DNA of 64,000 bases. It comes from Gammaproteobacteria bacterium. Lineage in GTDB: Bacteria > Pseudomonadota > Gammaproteobacteria > SZUA-229. The translations under genes were made by a program, and so were the position numbers. Under the pieces are notes generated by a model, which was not told the DNA's origin, ran no database searches, and was given only the letters and a program-made list of their open reading frames with translations. Below are positions 55,900 through 64,000 of the stretch, piece after piece. The number at the start of each line of letters is the position of its first letter. Position 1 is the first letter of the stretch. Where the stretch lies: contig JABDRN010000049.1 in the NCBI GenBank assembly GCA_013041745.1, forward strand, positions 40,669 to 104,668. Direction: 5' to 3'.

Positions 55900-56808
55900 T
55901 TACTTGCCTTTGTTCGCGGCAAACAATGACTCACGAGCAACATCCATTATTGCAGATACCACCGGATGCGAGACTCGGCGTTCGACAGAAATGGCGTAAA
56001 ATTGCTCTTTAACTTCTTTGATCCTGCCTATGCAGACGACATCATATTGTTTTTCTACTTCAGCTTCGATCGCCGCAGGGGCTGTGAAAATACCTGCGCC
56101 TTCCTGACCAAAAACTTTCATCAGCGCGCTATCATCAAATTCAGCGACGACAAGCGGGTAGATGCGCTTCTTGTCTAACCACTGGTCGATTGCGGAGCGC
56201 AGCTGATTATCACTGCTGGGTAATAGTAACGGTGCCTTATCCAGGCATTGCGGGAAATCACCTTTTAGTTTTTTCTTTAATTTCCTGGTCGCAAAAAAAC
56301 TGACTGCGCATTGCCCCAGTTTATGGCTATAGCCTCTGGTGCTCACTGTAGACGGGATCGGCCGGTCAGCCAGTACCAGGTCAAGACGGTGTACCGATAA
56401 TTCGGCCAGTAAGGTATCCAGGTTCGACTCTCTGCACACCATGCGAACAGGTTCTGGCATTTTTAATGCTGGCGCAAGGATGCGATGAGCGATAGATTTA
56501 GGTACCACATCTGCTACACCAACCCTTAGCGTCTGCGGCAGGCGGGCAGGTAATTGATGTATAAACTCCTCCAGTTCTCCGCCAAGAGAAAAGATCTCAT
56601 CAGCATAACTCAGTACCAGCCTTCCGGTTTCAGTAAGAACCAGGTTGCGGCCCGATTTTGAAAAAAGGCTGATGCCCAGCTGATCTTCCAGCATGCTGAG
56701 TTGCCCACTGATGGTCTGTGGTGTCAGATGCAGTTTTTCGCTGGCGCGAGCGATGCTGCCCTCTTTAGCGACTACCCAGAAATAGTGCAGATGTTTGTAG
56801 TTAACCAT
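55900..56808 (-). CDS. nhaR: LysR-family regulator NhaR
   Basis: 302 residues. The N-terminus MVNYKHLHYFWVVAKEGSIA and the recognition helix RASEKLHLTPQTISGQLSMLE are diagnostic of NhaR, the sodium-responsive activator of nhaA, osmC and related genes. The effector domain (about 92-295) includes LRVGVADVVPKSIAHRIL. No nhaA gene is adjacent. It is divergent from an hpf/BI-1 unit, with a near-palindrome between them. It is convergent with oxyR. Confidence 0.9.
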   Translation of the reverse strand: MVNYKHLHYFWVVAKEGSIARASEKLHLTPQTISGQLSMLEDQLGISLFSKSGRNLVLTETGRLVLSYADEIFSLGGELEEFIHQLPARLPQTLRVGVADVVPKSIAHRILAPALKMPEPVRMVCRESNLDTLLAELSVHRLDLVLADRPIPSTVSTRGYSHKLGQCAVSFFATRKLKKKLKGDFPQCLDKAPLLLPSSDNQLRSAIDQWLDKKRIYPLVVAEFDDSALMKVFGQEGAGIFTAPAAIEAEVEKQYDVVCIGRIKEVKEQFYAISVERRVSHPVVSAIMDVARESLFAANKGK

Positions 56809-56844
56809 GGCGCTTCAATATTTCGTTTTAATACTTCATAAATT

Positions 56845-56870
56845 TCGAACATTATACTAATAATATTCGA
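56845..56870. promoter_or_regulatory. 26-bp inverted repeat in the nhaR-hpf divergent region, candidate NhaR operator
   Basis: Arms TCGAACATTAT (56845-56855) and ATAATATTCGA (56860-56870) are inverted copies matching at 10 of 11 positions, around the spacer ACTA. The position, 37 bases upstream of the nhaR start and about 76 before the hpf-like start, and the TTCGA outer ends fit a LysR-type autoregulatory site. Confidence 0.5.
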
Positions 56871-56945
56871 CTTTTCATGTGTTTTAAACATGCCTAGTAT
56901 ATTCACAGGTAAAAACGTAATTATAACTTAGCAACTGAGGCTACT

Positions 56946-57290
56946 ATGAAAATTGACATTCAAACACGCGGTTTTTCTCTGACCAATGCCCTGCTCGGTT
57001 ATTCGCAGCGACGGGTAAATGGTGCCATGGCATACATCAGTGACCATGTTAATCGGGTCGTAATCCGTCTGTCAGATATCAACGGGCCAAGAGGCGGTGC
57101 AGACAAGTGCTGTCATGTCCAGGTGGCACTGGCTGGCATACCCGATGTCGTAGTAGAGGACACTGAAGTTGATATGTATACCGCTATCGACCGTGCCGTT
57201 GACCGTGCCAGGCGTACCGCAGTGAGAAAAGTTGATCGGAAACAGACCCTGCTAAAACAGCGTGAAACGTTTATATTCGATGAAGAATAG
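56946..57290 (+). CDS. Ribosome hibernation factor HPF-like protein
   Basis: 114 residues. It has the HPF/RaiA S30AE fold: beta strand MKIDIQTRGFSLTNALLGYSQ, amphipathic helix, RVVIRLSDINGPRGGADKCCHVQV, DVVVEDTEVDMYTAIDRAVDR, and a basic C-terminus. It is a short form without the C-terminal dimerisation domain of long HPF. It binds 30S subunits in stationary phase or under stress. The next gene, a BI-1 protein, follows by 24 bases. Confidence 0.83.
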   Translation: MKIDIQTRGFSLTNALLGYSQRRVNGAMAYISDHVNRVVIRLSDINGPRGGADKCCHVQVALAGIPDVVVEDTEVDMYTAIDRAVDRARRTAVRKVDRKQTLLKQRETFIFDEE

Positions 57291-57314
57291 TTAATTTATC
57301 AAGAGGTAATAATC

Positions 57315-57986
57315 ATGAGATATTCAATAGACACGATCAGCCATCAGGGCCAGGCGTCTGCCTTAAGTACCAATAAGGTCTTACGCAACACCTACTCCCT
57401 GCTGGCCATGACCCTGATGTTCAGTGCAGTCACTGCCGGTGCTTCGATGGCGCTGAAGCTGCCGCATCCGGGATTGATACTGACCCTGGTAGGATATTTT
57501 GGTCTGCTGTTTCTAACATCAAAATATCAGAATTCCGGCCTGGGCCTGGCATTTGTCTTTGCCCTGACAGGATTTATGGGCTACACACTGGGCCCGATAC
57601 TCAATGCATATATGGGTCTGGCTAACGGCTCACAGATCGTGACCACGGCGATGGCCGGCACAGGTGCCATTTTCCTCGGCCTATCCGGTTATGCTCTGAC
57701 ATCGAGAAAAGACTTCAGCTTCATGGGCGGTTTTCTCGTTACTGGAATACTGGTAGCTTTCATGGCCGGCCTGGGTGCATTTATCTTCGAGATGCCCGGC
57801 CTGTCACTGGCGGTATCTGCCATGTTTATCCTGCTCATGTCAGGGCTCATCCTGTATGAGACCAGCAATATAATTCATGGTGGCGAGACAAACTACATCA
57901 TGGCGACTGTCACTCTGTATGTATCGATATTTAACCTGTTTACCAGCCTGTTACATCTGCTGGGATTTATGAGCGGTGACGAGTAG
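57315..57986 (+). CDS. Bax inhibitor-1 family membrane protein (YccA-like)
   Basis: 223 residues with seven hydrophobic helices and BI-1 features: SALSTNKVLRNTYSLLAMTLM, GLAFVFALTGFMGYTLGPILNAY, and a C-terminal NYIMATVTLYVSIFNLFTSLLHLLG. YccA is an FtsH substrate that restrains FtsH when SecY is jammed; a pH-sensitive leak function is known for other members. It is 24 bases after the HPF-like gene, so they form one unit. Confidence 0.88.
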   Translation: MRYSIDTISHQGQASALSTNKVLRNTYSLLAMTLMFSAVTAGASMALKLPHPGLILTLVGYFGLLFLTSKYQNSGLGLAFVFALTGFMGYTLGPILNAYMGLANGSQIVTTAMAGTGAIFLGLSGYALTSRKDFSFMGGFLVTGILVAFMAGLGAFIFEMPGLSLAVSAMFILLMSGLILYETSNIIHGGETNYIMATVTLYVSIFNLFTSLLHLLGFMSGDE

Positions 57987-58072
57987 GATATAGCGCAGTG
58001 TGGTTGCTATAATGGAACCTTATTAAAAAATATGCGACTAACGATAGCTATATTATTAACGAGTGTTTATAG

Positions 58073-58804
58073 ATGAATGACAGAGTAAGTATGACTGATC
58101 GACCAGTGCCAGAGCATAAGCCGCGGCCCATGGTCGATCTGCTGGTGAGTATCGTTATACCTTCGGTGATCCTGATGAAGCTTAGCGGTGCTGATGACCT
58201 CGGTGCCACTGGTGCATTGGTAACAGCACTGGCATTCCCCATCAGCTGGGGACTGTTTGAATTATTCAAATACAGGAAATTCAACTTTATTGCACTACTG
58301 GGCCTGGTCAGTGTGTTATTGACCGGCGGTATAGGCTTGCTGGAACTCGATCCGCAATGGCTGGCTATCAAGGAAGCGGCTATCCCCGGCATCATCGGTA
58401 TCGCTGTATTGATCTCTACATACACACCTTATCCGCTGATCAGAACACTGCTTTATAACCCGAGTATTATCGATACCGAAAAGGTGCAGGCGAAACTCGA
58501 TGAGCATGGCAGTGCCGACATATTTGAGAGGCGTCTGAAAAATGCCACCTACTGGTTGAGCGCGACCTTTCTGTTCTCTTCGGTGATGAACTATGTCCTT
58601 GCCAAATGGATCGTTACCTCGCCTGCAGGCAGCGCCGCTTTTAATGAAGAGCTGGGGCAGATGACCTTGCTCAGTTATCCCGTTATCGCTCTGCCTTCAA
58701 CGGTAATGATGATGGTGATATTTTATTTCCTGTGGCGAACCATTCAGGGTGCTACCGGGCTTACCCTGGAAGAGCTGCTGGTAACAAATAAAGCTGATAG
58801 CTAA
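58073..58804 (+). CDS. VC0807-family membrane protein
   Basis: 243 residues with about six hydrophobic segments, a polar N-terminus (MNDRVSMTDRPVPEHKPRP) and a conserved mid-region FERRLKNATYWLSATFLFSSVMNYVLA. The pattern fits the VC0807/DUF3159-type membrane proteins of Vibrio and related gammaproteobacteria. Function is unknown. Met7 is an alternative start. It is 86 bases after the BI-1 gene and could be in the same unit. Confidence 0.7.
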   Translation: MNDRVSMTDRPVPEHKPRPMVDLLVSIVIPSVILMKLSGADDLGATGALVTALAFPISWGLFELFKYRKFNFIALLGLVSVLLTGGIGLLELDPQWLAIKEAAIPGIIGIAVLISTYTPYPLIRTLLYNPSIIDTEKVQAKLDEHGSADIFERRLKNATYWLSATFLFSSVMNYVLAKWIVTSPAGSAAFNEELGQMTLLSYPVIALPSTVMMMVIFYFLWRTIQGATGLTLEELLVTNKADS

Positions 58805-58822
58805 CACTAAGCCAATGTGGCT

Positions 58823-59368
58823 TTACCTGGGATCCTGCCTGGAGGGCTGAATATCGATGACCGGTTTTCTGTCATCGCTGATGGCGATATCTCTCTGTTT
58901 TGATTTCATCTCCTGCCGGATGCGCATGAGATAGCCTCCCAGTGCACCGCCGCCTAACGCCAGCGTCAACATGCCAAGTGTAAGCAGCTGGCTGAATATC
59001 ATCAGTGAACCGGCGGCGATGATACCGATAAAACCCGCGCCCAGTTTGAAGCTGGTCCTGGCATGCAAACGGTTGGTCTCCTTACGTATCTCCTCATGAC
59101 TCTTGCGCATCAGCCGGGTCTTTTGACGCTCAGCGTTGATCCGCAGCTTTTCGCGCTCTTTAGAGAATTCATCCCTGGCGTGCGCGACTGCATCTTTTGT
59201 CGCATTACTGGTGATGGAGGAGAACCAGAAGGCGGTAACCATGCCAAGGATCACTGCAAGCAATAGTACAGCCAGCCAGAGCTCCCGCTCGTCAGACCTT
59301 ATCGCCGCAAGTGTCATGGCCACAGTAGCCGCTTGTATGATCAGGATGCCCAGCAGGTATTTCAACAT
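58823..59368 (-). CDS. Membrane protein with a cytosolic coiled-coil segment
   Basis: 181 residues. Two TM helices at about 1-20 and 29-50 precede a basic, Glu/Lys/Arg-rich coiled coil (about 60-105), then two more TM helices (about 107-145) and a polar tail ending QPSRQDPR. I recognise no family. It is convergent with the VC0807 gene. The hairpin layout with a central coiled coil suggests a scaffold or complex partner, which is only inference. Confidence 0.6.
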   Translation of the reverse strand: MLKYLLGILIIQAATVAMTLAAIRSDERELWLAVLLLAVILGMVTAFWFSSITSNATKDAVAHARDEFSKEREKLRINAERQKTRLMRKSHEEIRKETNRLHARTSFKLGAGFIGIIAAGSLMIFSQLLTLGMLTLALGGGALGGYLMRIRQEMKSKQRDIAISDDRKPVIDIQPSRQDPR

Positions 59369-59467
59369 ACTGCTATATTAGTCAGAAGCTGCGCGATGAA
59401 TCAAGCACTCAGAATATGTCAGCAGGATCATCCAGGAAACTGTGACACCGGCAAACAGTCACAGCGG

Positions 59468-61177
59468 TTACTTTTGTACAACTTCTTGCAGAGGCATGCC
59501 GACGGCGCCGGATGGCGTCTTGATATTTAGATAGGCCGCCAATGTCGGTGCGATATCATAGGGTGTGACCAGGCGGCTGACTTTTGCAGCGGGCAGGCCA
59601 GCGCCTGCAAAGATCACGGGAACGTAACTGTCGTAGCGCCATGGCGAACCGTGAGTTGCGGCCACGGTCAGGCCATCGAAATCATTGATGAACACATTTG
59701 GCTCGAACACCAGGTAGATGTCACCAGAACGCTTCGGATGGAAATTATGCAGGATCGAACGCGTCATCAGGTTGTCCGGCAGCCTGTTCGTGCGCAGCGC
59801 GGTGCTGGATACCGCATAGGCGATACCGTCAAGTTTCATTAACTCTGAAGCCACAGCTCGTTCCACGGTGGCCTGATCCAGCCCCTTTTTACGAATCTGC
59901 TCATAGTTAAGGTAGAGATAAGGATGAAAGTAGGCTTCGATCAGTTCTTCACCGATACCGAACTGTTTTTTCAATGCCTCGATAGCTGGCGTTTTATCCA
60001 GTGCCTCGGTGTCAAAGTAGTGCGCATTGTTGATGCCCAGTTCATTCATATAGCCGGGTACTTCTGGTTGCCCGTGATCAGCAGAGAGTACGATCAGCGT
60101 GTTTTCCAGCCCGACCTTTTTATCGACATAGGCAAACAGGTCTGCCAGGGTTCGGTCGAGGCGCGCGAGATTATCTTCTGTCTCCAGGCTTGAAGCGCCG
60201 AATATATGGCCGACATAGTCGGTCGATGAAAAACTGATCGACAGATAATCAGGTACCTCGTCCTGGCCAAGCTGTTCCTTGTCCAGCAGGGTCCTGGCAA
60301 AATCCAGCGTCAATTCGTCACCGGCAGGGCTCAATGTCAGTTTAGTAGTGAAGTATTTGTCATCTGCGGTACCGTAGGCATGAGGGAAGGTCCTGCCGAA
60401 ACCTGCAAGGTCGGTTTCATAGGGTTTATCATCGGCATCGCCCAACATGTATTTTTCTACAGGGTGAGTCAGCTGCCAGGCCTTGCCGGAATAGGCCATG
60501 GCAGGCCTGGCCGCATTCCATTCATTGATCCACTCCGGGTATTGCTGGTAATAATAATTGCTGGTGACGAATTCACCGCTGGCTTTAGAGAACCAGAATG
60601 CCTTACCTGCATGTCCGGCCAGCGATACTGCGCCTCGGTCCTTCACCGATACGGCAAAGATTTTTGATTTTCCTGCAAAGTGTATAGCCATCTCATCACT
60701 CAGGGTAGAGGTGATGATGTTGCGCGGTGAACGGCCATCCACCCTGGCGGTCTTTTGCGTCGGGTCGATCTCGGACTTCTGGTCAACATCAGCACCTGCA
60801 GTCAGCAGTCTGTAATCGGCATCCTCGATGTTGTAGGCGAGACGGCCCAGTTCCCGGTCGAACCAGACGTTGGCGACCATGCCGTGAGCTGCAGGTGTGC
60901 TGCCAGTAGCCAGAGATGCGTGGCCAACGATGGTCTCTGTGTTGGCATGCTGGTAGTGGGCATTGGTGTAATGAATGCCATTATCCATCAGGTAACGGAA
61001 GCCACCATCACCCATCACGCTGGAAAAACGCTGTGGCAGATCGCCACGCAGGGCATCTACTGTTATCTGCAGGATCAGTTTCGGTTGATTAGCAGCCTGG
61101 ACTGAAGCGCCCAGGATAGTCAGTACAATAAATAGAAGCGTTTGTTTGACCGGTAATCCGTGTTTTATATTTACCAT
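59468..61177 (-). CDS. Alkaline-phosphatase-superfamily phosphatase (PafA-like, exported)
   Basis: 569 residues with a signal peptide (cleavage near SVQA|ANQPK). Metal ligands are visible: ITVDALRGD early, the nucleophile-containing HANTETIVGHASLATG (Thr), SADHGQPEVPG, and AATHGSPW. The Thr nucleophile and size point to a PafA-like phosphomonoesterase rather than PhoA. It is probably periplasmic and phosphate-scavenging. The promoter region upstream (61178-61435) contains a palindrome at 61200-61215. Confidence 0.83.
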   Translation of the reverse strand: MVNIKHGLPVKQTLLFIVLTILGASVQAANQPKLILQITVDALRGDLPQRFSSVMGDGGFRYLMDNGIHYTNAHYQHANTETIVGHASLATGSTPAAHGMVANVWFDRELGRLAYNIEDADYRLLTAGADVDQKSEIDPTQKTARVDGRSPRNIITSTLSDEMAIHFAGKSKIFAVSVKDRGAVSLAGHAGKAFWFSKASGEFVTSNYYYQQYPEWINEWNAARPAMAYSGKAWQLTHPVEKYMLGDADDKPYETDLAGFGRTFPHAYGTADDKYFTTKLTLSPAGDELTLDFARTLLDKEQLGQDEVPDYLSISFSSTDYVGHIFGASSLETEDNLARLDRTLADLFAYVDKKVGLENTLIVLSADHGQPEVPGYMNELGINNAHYFDTEALDKTPAIEALKKQFGIGEELIEAYFHPYLYLNYEQIRKKGLDQATVERAVASELMKLDGIAYAVSSTALRTNRLPDNLMTRSILHNFHPKRSGDIYLVFEPNVFINDFDGLTVAATHGSPWRYDSYVPVIFAGAGLPAAKVSRLVTPYDIAPTLAAYLNIKTPSGAVGMPLQEVVQK

Positions 61178-61199
61178 AGATGAAGTTTTATTATGTTGG

Positions 61200-61215
61200 C
61201 GAAATCATGATTTCG
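61200..61215. promoter_or_regulatory. Perfect 16-bp palindrome upstream of the phosphatase gene
   Basis: CGAAATCATGATTTCG at 61200-61215 equals its own reverse complement. It lies 23 bases upstream of the phosphatase start and could be an operator. I do not see a Pho box here. A second, 13-base palindrome ACAGGTcACCTGT is at 61283-61295 in the same gap. Confidence 0.4.
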
Positions 61216-61435
61216 TATTATATACCCAACGCAGATATTAATAATCCAGCTATACAGGACCTGTTATTCAGGCAATAGAAAGACAGGTCACCTGTTACCT
61301 ATATTTGAATTTTCGTTACAAGATATAGCGTGATGATGGCAGAAAATTAATGCAGCGATAACATTATGATCACCGATAAATCATAGCTGTCATCGGTACA
61401 TGATTGCTACGTTATTGGTCGGAGAATAGAAATGA

Positions 61436-62020
61436 CTATCGTTTAGCCAGCAGCTGCACCACCGCACCGGTACCATTATGAAATTCGCCTTCATGTATGT
61501 CGCGTACACATTCTCTCAGGTGCAGAAATTCCAGGCCGTCGAGTTCACTGCTTAAGGAATCCGCATCCATCATCATCTCTGCAACAGGCGGCCCGCCAGT
61601 CTTATATTCAAGTTGGGACGGGGTGTATGCTTCCAGCAATATCATGCCATCGTCACGTAGGCCTGCTATACAGCGATGATGTACATCTTGCCTTAATCCT
61701 GCAGGCAGGTGGCAGAAGATCGAGATTATCGCGTCCCACTGTTGTTTGCCGATATCATAGTCTGCAAGGTCAGCATGTACGGTAGTGATCTCTACACCTC
61801 TGGCGTTGGCAAGGCTGTTCGCTTTCTGCAGGCCGACAACAGAGGCATCGACCGCAGTGACGTCGTTGCCTTGCTCTGCCAGCCATACCGCATTCCTGCC
61901 TTCGCCTTCCGCGAGGCAGAGTATCTTGCCCGTTGGCAGCCTGTCGATCATCGAGACCAGGAAATCATTTGCTCTCTTGCCATAGGCATAACTTTCACTA
62001 CTGTATCGTTGATTCCACAT
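61436..62020 (-). CDS. SAM-dependent methyltransferase (class I)
   Basis: 194 residues. Motif I is LCLAEGEGRNAVWLAEQG, followed by AVDASVVGLQKA and the motif-II region WDAIISIFCHLP. The N-terminal MWNQRYSSESYAYGKRANDF is typical of a TehB/ubiE-like family that includes small-molecule and tellurite-resistance enzymes. Substrate unknown. Confidence 0.75.
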   Translation of the reverse strand: MWNQRYSSESYAYGKRANDFLVSMIDRLPTGKILCLAEGEGRNAVWLAEQGNDVTAVDASVVGLQKANSLANARGVEITTVHADLADYDIGKQQWDAIISIFCHLPAGLRQDVHHRCIAGLRDDGMILLEAYTPSQLEYKTGGPPVAEMMMDADSLSSELDGLEFLHLRECVRDIHEGEFHNGTGAVVQLLAKR

Positions 62021-62109
62021 AAATACTCCAGATTTTTTATATCTAGAAATATAAAAAATAGTAACGCTATATTAATTACAATGACATTGTCTAAGGCGTT
62101 TTCATCAAC

Positions 62110-62346
62110 TTATTTATTATGACTACCATCGCAGAATGGCATATCCCCGGTTTTCTTGCAGCCGCATAGATAAACCGTATCATTTTTTTCTGCAGTAAAT
62201 TCTACCGGTTGAAAATCTGTTCCCAGGTGAGAGCCATCACAGAAAGGCTGGTTCTTGCTTCGTCCGCAGGCGCACCAGTAATAGGTTTTTCCTGCTTCGA
62301 CTTCGCTGGCATAGGGCTTGTTTTGTGGGCTTAATGGTTCAGACAT
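62110..62346 (-). CDS. Double CDGSH iron-sulfur protein
   Basis: 78 residues. Two CDGSH motifs, each binding one [2Fe-2S] cluster by three Cys and one His: C25, C27, C36, H40, and C61, C63, C72, H76. The protein is probably cytosolic and may carry electrons or clusters. It lies 26 bases downstream of the CDGSH-glutamate-synthase fusion gene, whose N-terminus has the same eight ligands at the same residue numbers. Confidence 0.9.
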   Translation of the reverse strand: MSEPLSPQNKPYASEVEAGKTYYWCACGRSKNQPFCDGSHLGTDFQPVEFTAEKNDTVYLCGCKKTGDMPFCDGSHNK

Positions 62347-62372
62347 GATGCCTCCTGTTGGAATTATTATAG

Positions 62373-63920
62373 CTATGTGGTTGGTTCGGTAAATCCTGAA
62401 TAATTTACTCCCGATAATAAAGCCATGTCACGATGCCAGGTGGCCAGGTCTTCCCTGTTGAGCTTGTCCAGGGAGTTATGTCCGCATGCACGGGCCATGA
62501 CCTGCATCAATGTGACAGAAGCTTCAAAAAAATTCTTCAGCTGATTTGCGGATTTTTCTACGTCCAGTCGCTGACGCAGATCTGCTTTTTGCGTAGCGAT
62601 GCCGGCAGGACAGTTATTGGTGTTGCACATCCTCGCGGCAACGCAGCCGATCGACTGCATCGCACTGTTTGAGATGGCTATGCCATCAGCGCCCATGGCC
62701 ATCGCTTTGACGAAATCAACAGGTACGCGCAAACCGCCGGTTATTATCAATGTGACCTCGCCGCTTACACCCTTCTCATCGAGATAACGGCGTGCTCTTG
62801 CCAGTGCGGGGATGGTCGGCACACTTATATGATCCCTGAACATCTCCGGCGCAGCACCGGTGCCACCGCCACGACCATCGAGGATGATGTAGTCCGCACT
62901 GGCGTCCAGTGCGAACTGAATATCTTTTTCTATATGGTTGGCACTAAGTTTGAATCCGATGGGGATGCCGCCAGTGACTTCACGCACGCGGTCCGCCATA
63001 TTTTTGAAATCGTCGGCTGTGTGCAAGTCTTTAAATGTCGGCGGTGAAATTGCCGGTTCGCCTTCAGGGATGCCGCGTACCTGTGAAATCTTGCCGATGT
63101 TCTTGTTACCGGGAAGGTGGCCGCCGGTGCCTGTTTTCGCGCCCTGGCCACCTTTGAAATGAAATGCCTGAACATTTTTTAGCTTGGATTCGTCGTAACC
63201 AAATTGAGCGCTGGCCAGTTCATAGAAGTAGCGAGAGTTGGCCTGCTGTTCTTCTGGCAGCATGCCGCCTTCGCCGGAACAGATACCTGTGCCGGCCAGC
63301 TCGGCGCCTGTTGATAATGCGAGTTTTGCTTCTTCTGACAACGCGCCAAAACTCATATCAGAGACAAATAATGGAATCTTTAATCTCAGTGGTTTTTTGG
63401 CTCTTGGTCCGATAACCAATTCAGTATTGACGGCAACATCTTCGAGCAATGGTTTGCTTGCCATCTGTGCGGTCATGATCTGTATATCGTCCCAGTGCGG
63501 TAACTGGTGACGGGGGACACCCATTGAGGTCATCGGACCATGGTGCCCCATGCTGGACAAACCTTCCCTGGCAAGCTGGTGAATGAATTCTACGGTTGGT
63601 TCTTCCTTGGTTGCACTGGCAACCGGGGTATCAGTCGCTTTAGCTTTTACACCCGGTCCTTCTTTTCCGATTGCGCTGTCATCGAACTGCTTGTGGCTGC
63701 CGTCACAGAACGGCAGGTTCTGCGAATGTTTGCACTGACACAGGTAAGCATCACCATCTTCTTCTGCGGTGAAGGGCCTGGGTTCAAAACCGGTTCCAGC
63801 ATGAGAGCCATCACAAAACGGCTGATTGCCGGAGCGGCCGCAGACGCAGAAGTAATATTCTTCATCTTTGTTCAGTGTAACTTTTGCCGGTTTATTATTT
63901 GCTACTACGGGTTCAGACAT
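62373..63920 (-). CDS. Fusion of a double CDGSH domain to an FMN-binding glutamate-synthase-like domain
   Basis: 515 residues. Residues 1-80 hold two CDGSH motifs (C25, C27, C36, H40; C61, C63, C72, H76). A linker (about 80-115, Ala/Thr/Lys-rich) leads to a GltS FMN domain (about 115-515). This includes [63 protein letters not shown], and the [3Fe-4S]-type cysteines [16 protein letters not shown]. The glutaminase domain of true GltB is missing. The enzyme is probably an FMN oxidoreductase in which the CDGSH clusters feed or drain electrons. The neighbouring gene is a free copy of the CDGSH module. Confidence 0.9.
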   Translation of the reverse strand: MSEPVVANNKPAKVTLNKDEEYYFCVCGRSGNQPFCDGSHAGTGFEPRPFTAEEDGDAYLCQCKHSQNLPFCDGSHKQFDDSAIGKEGPGVKAKATDTPVASATKEEPTVEFIHQLAREGLSSMGHHGPMTSMGVPRHQLPHWDDIQIMTAQMASKPLLEDVAVNTELVIGPRAKKPLRLKIPLFVSDMSFGALSEEAKLALSTGAELAGTGICSGEGGMLPEEQQANSRYFYELASAQFGYDESKLKNVQAFHFKGGQGAKTGTGGHLPGNKNIGKISQVRGIPEGEPAISPPTFKDLHTADDFKNMADRVREVTGGIPIGFKLSANHIEKDIQFALDASADYIILDGRGGGTGAAPEMFRDHISVPTIPALARARRYLDEKGVSGEVTLIITGGLRVPVDFVKAMAMGADGIAISNSAMQSIGCVAARMCNTNNCPAGIATQKADLRQRLDVEKSANQLKNFFEASVTLMQVMARACGHNSLDKLNREDLATWHRDMALLSGVNYSGFTEPTT

Positions 63921-63955
63921 GGCATCTCCTGCTGGAACTGCTGATCAAAATTATT

Positions 63956-64000
63956 TTAAGAGATACTCTCGCGACCGTGCGGCAGCATGAAGTCGATATC
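63956..64000 (-). CDS. C-terminal end of an unidentified protein (partial)
   Basis: On the minus strand an open frame runs from the window edge to a TAA at 63956-63958 and reads DIDFMLPHGRESIS. It would be the tail of a gene that begins past base 64000 and lies 35 bases upstream of the CDGSH fusion gene. Too short to identify, and possibly not coding. Confidence 0.3.
   Translation of the reverse strand, partial: DIDFMLPHGRESIS

Noticed and set aside
1..64000. tRNA, rRNA, CRISPR array, insertion sequence, prophage or integrase
   Set aside because: I looked for tRNA-like cloverleaf ends, direct-repeat arrays, and transposase or integrase proteins and found none; absence by eye is not proof.

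Overview
The window looks like chromosome of a free-living or host-associated gammaproteobacterium outside the Enterobacterales. The strongest clue is the block rpsT <-> murJ-ribF-ileS-lspA-fkpB-ispH, followed by minor pilin and PilY1 genes, an order typical of Pseudomonas-like and other environmental gammaproteobacteria. Base composition is intermediate. I see no tRNA, rRNA, CRISPR array, insertion sequence or prophage. Most of the window is dense chromosomal coding sequence, with one AT-rich accessory-looking patch near 28.3-31.2 kb.

Layout. (1) 0-9.2 kb: the end of a type IV pilus cluster (pilY1, pilE), the minus-strand murJ-ribF-ileS-lspA-fkpB-ispH block, divergent rpsT, and a membrane-anchored J-domain protein. 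(2) 9.3-17.2 kb: a small outer-membrane barrel, a DUF924 protein, fadD, a TRAP transporter of the TatT-associated kind (tatT-dctP-dctQ-dctM) and an SpmA/SpmB-like membrane protein. (3) 17.3-23.8 kb: a lipoprotein, an HDAC-family deacetylase, a secreted two-gene unit ending in a metzincin-like protease with TSP3 and dockerin-like repeats, an M48 lipoprotein protease, a lipase and an Fe-S-type uracil-DNA glycosylase. (4) 23.8-28.3 kb: an HDOD-GAF-histidine kinase and a REC-PAS-GGDEF-EAL regulator. (5) 28.3-31.2 kb: low-GC spacer, an unknown small protein, a frameshifted EAL remnant, an orphan AbiEi-type antitoxin and a second copy of the lipoprotein family seen at 17.3 kb. (6) 31.2-40.2 kb: a complete arnBCADTEF operon (L-Ara4N modification of lipid A), extended by a WbuC-like cupin and a phosphopantetheinyl transferase. 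(7) 40.3-43.9 kb: a small diguanylate cyclase, then a thymidine/AMP-phosphorylase-like enzyme overlapping a PRPP synthetase. (8) 43.9-54.2 kb: two MscS channels, MgtE, CorA, a beta-CASP nuclease, an outer-membrane protein, and an inactive transglutaminase-7TM protein convergent with a RimB-like aspartic protease. (9) 54.3-64 kb: an encapsulated-ferritin-like protein divergent from oxyR, nhaR divergent from an hpf-BI-1 pair, membrane proteins, an alkaline-phosphatase-superfamily enzyme, a methyltransferase, and two adjacent CDGSH proteins, one fused to an FMN glutamate-synthase domain.

Themes. Envelope stress and ion homeostasis recur (arn, MgtE, CorA, two MscS, NhaR), as do c-di-GMP signalling (two GGDEF proteins and an EAL relic) and iron/redox biology (OxyR, EncFtn, CDGSH proteins). 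The most unusual items are the CDGSH-glutamate-synthase fusion next to its likely donor gene, the EncFtn-like ferritin with no encapsulin gene beside it, the TatT-TRAP transporter next to fadD, the phosphorylase/PRPP-synthetase pair, and orphan parts of multi-gene systems (AbiEi without its toxin; 7TM/RimB without the ATP-grasp enzyme). All functions are inferred from protein sequence features by eye; no database search was run.
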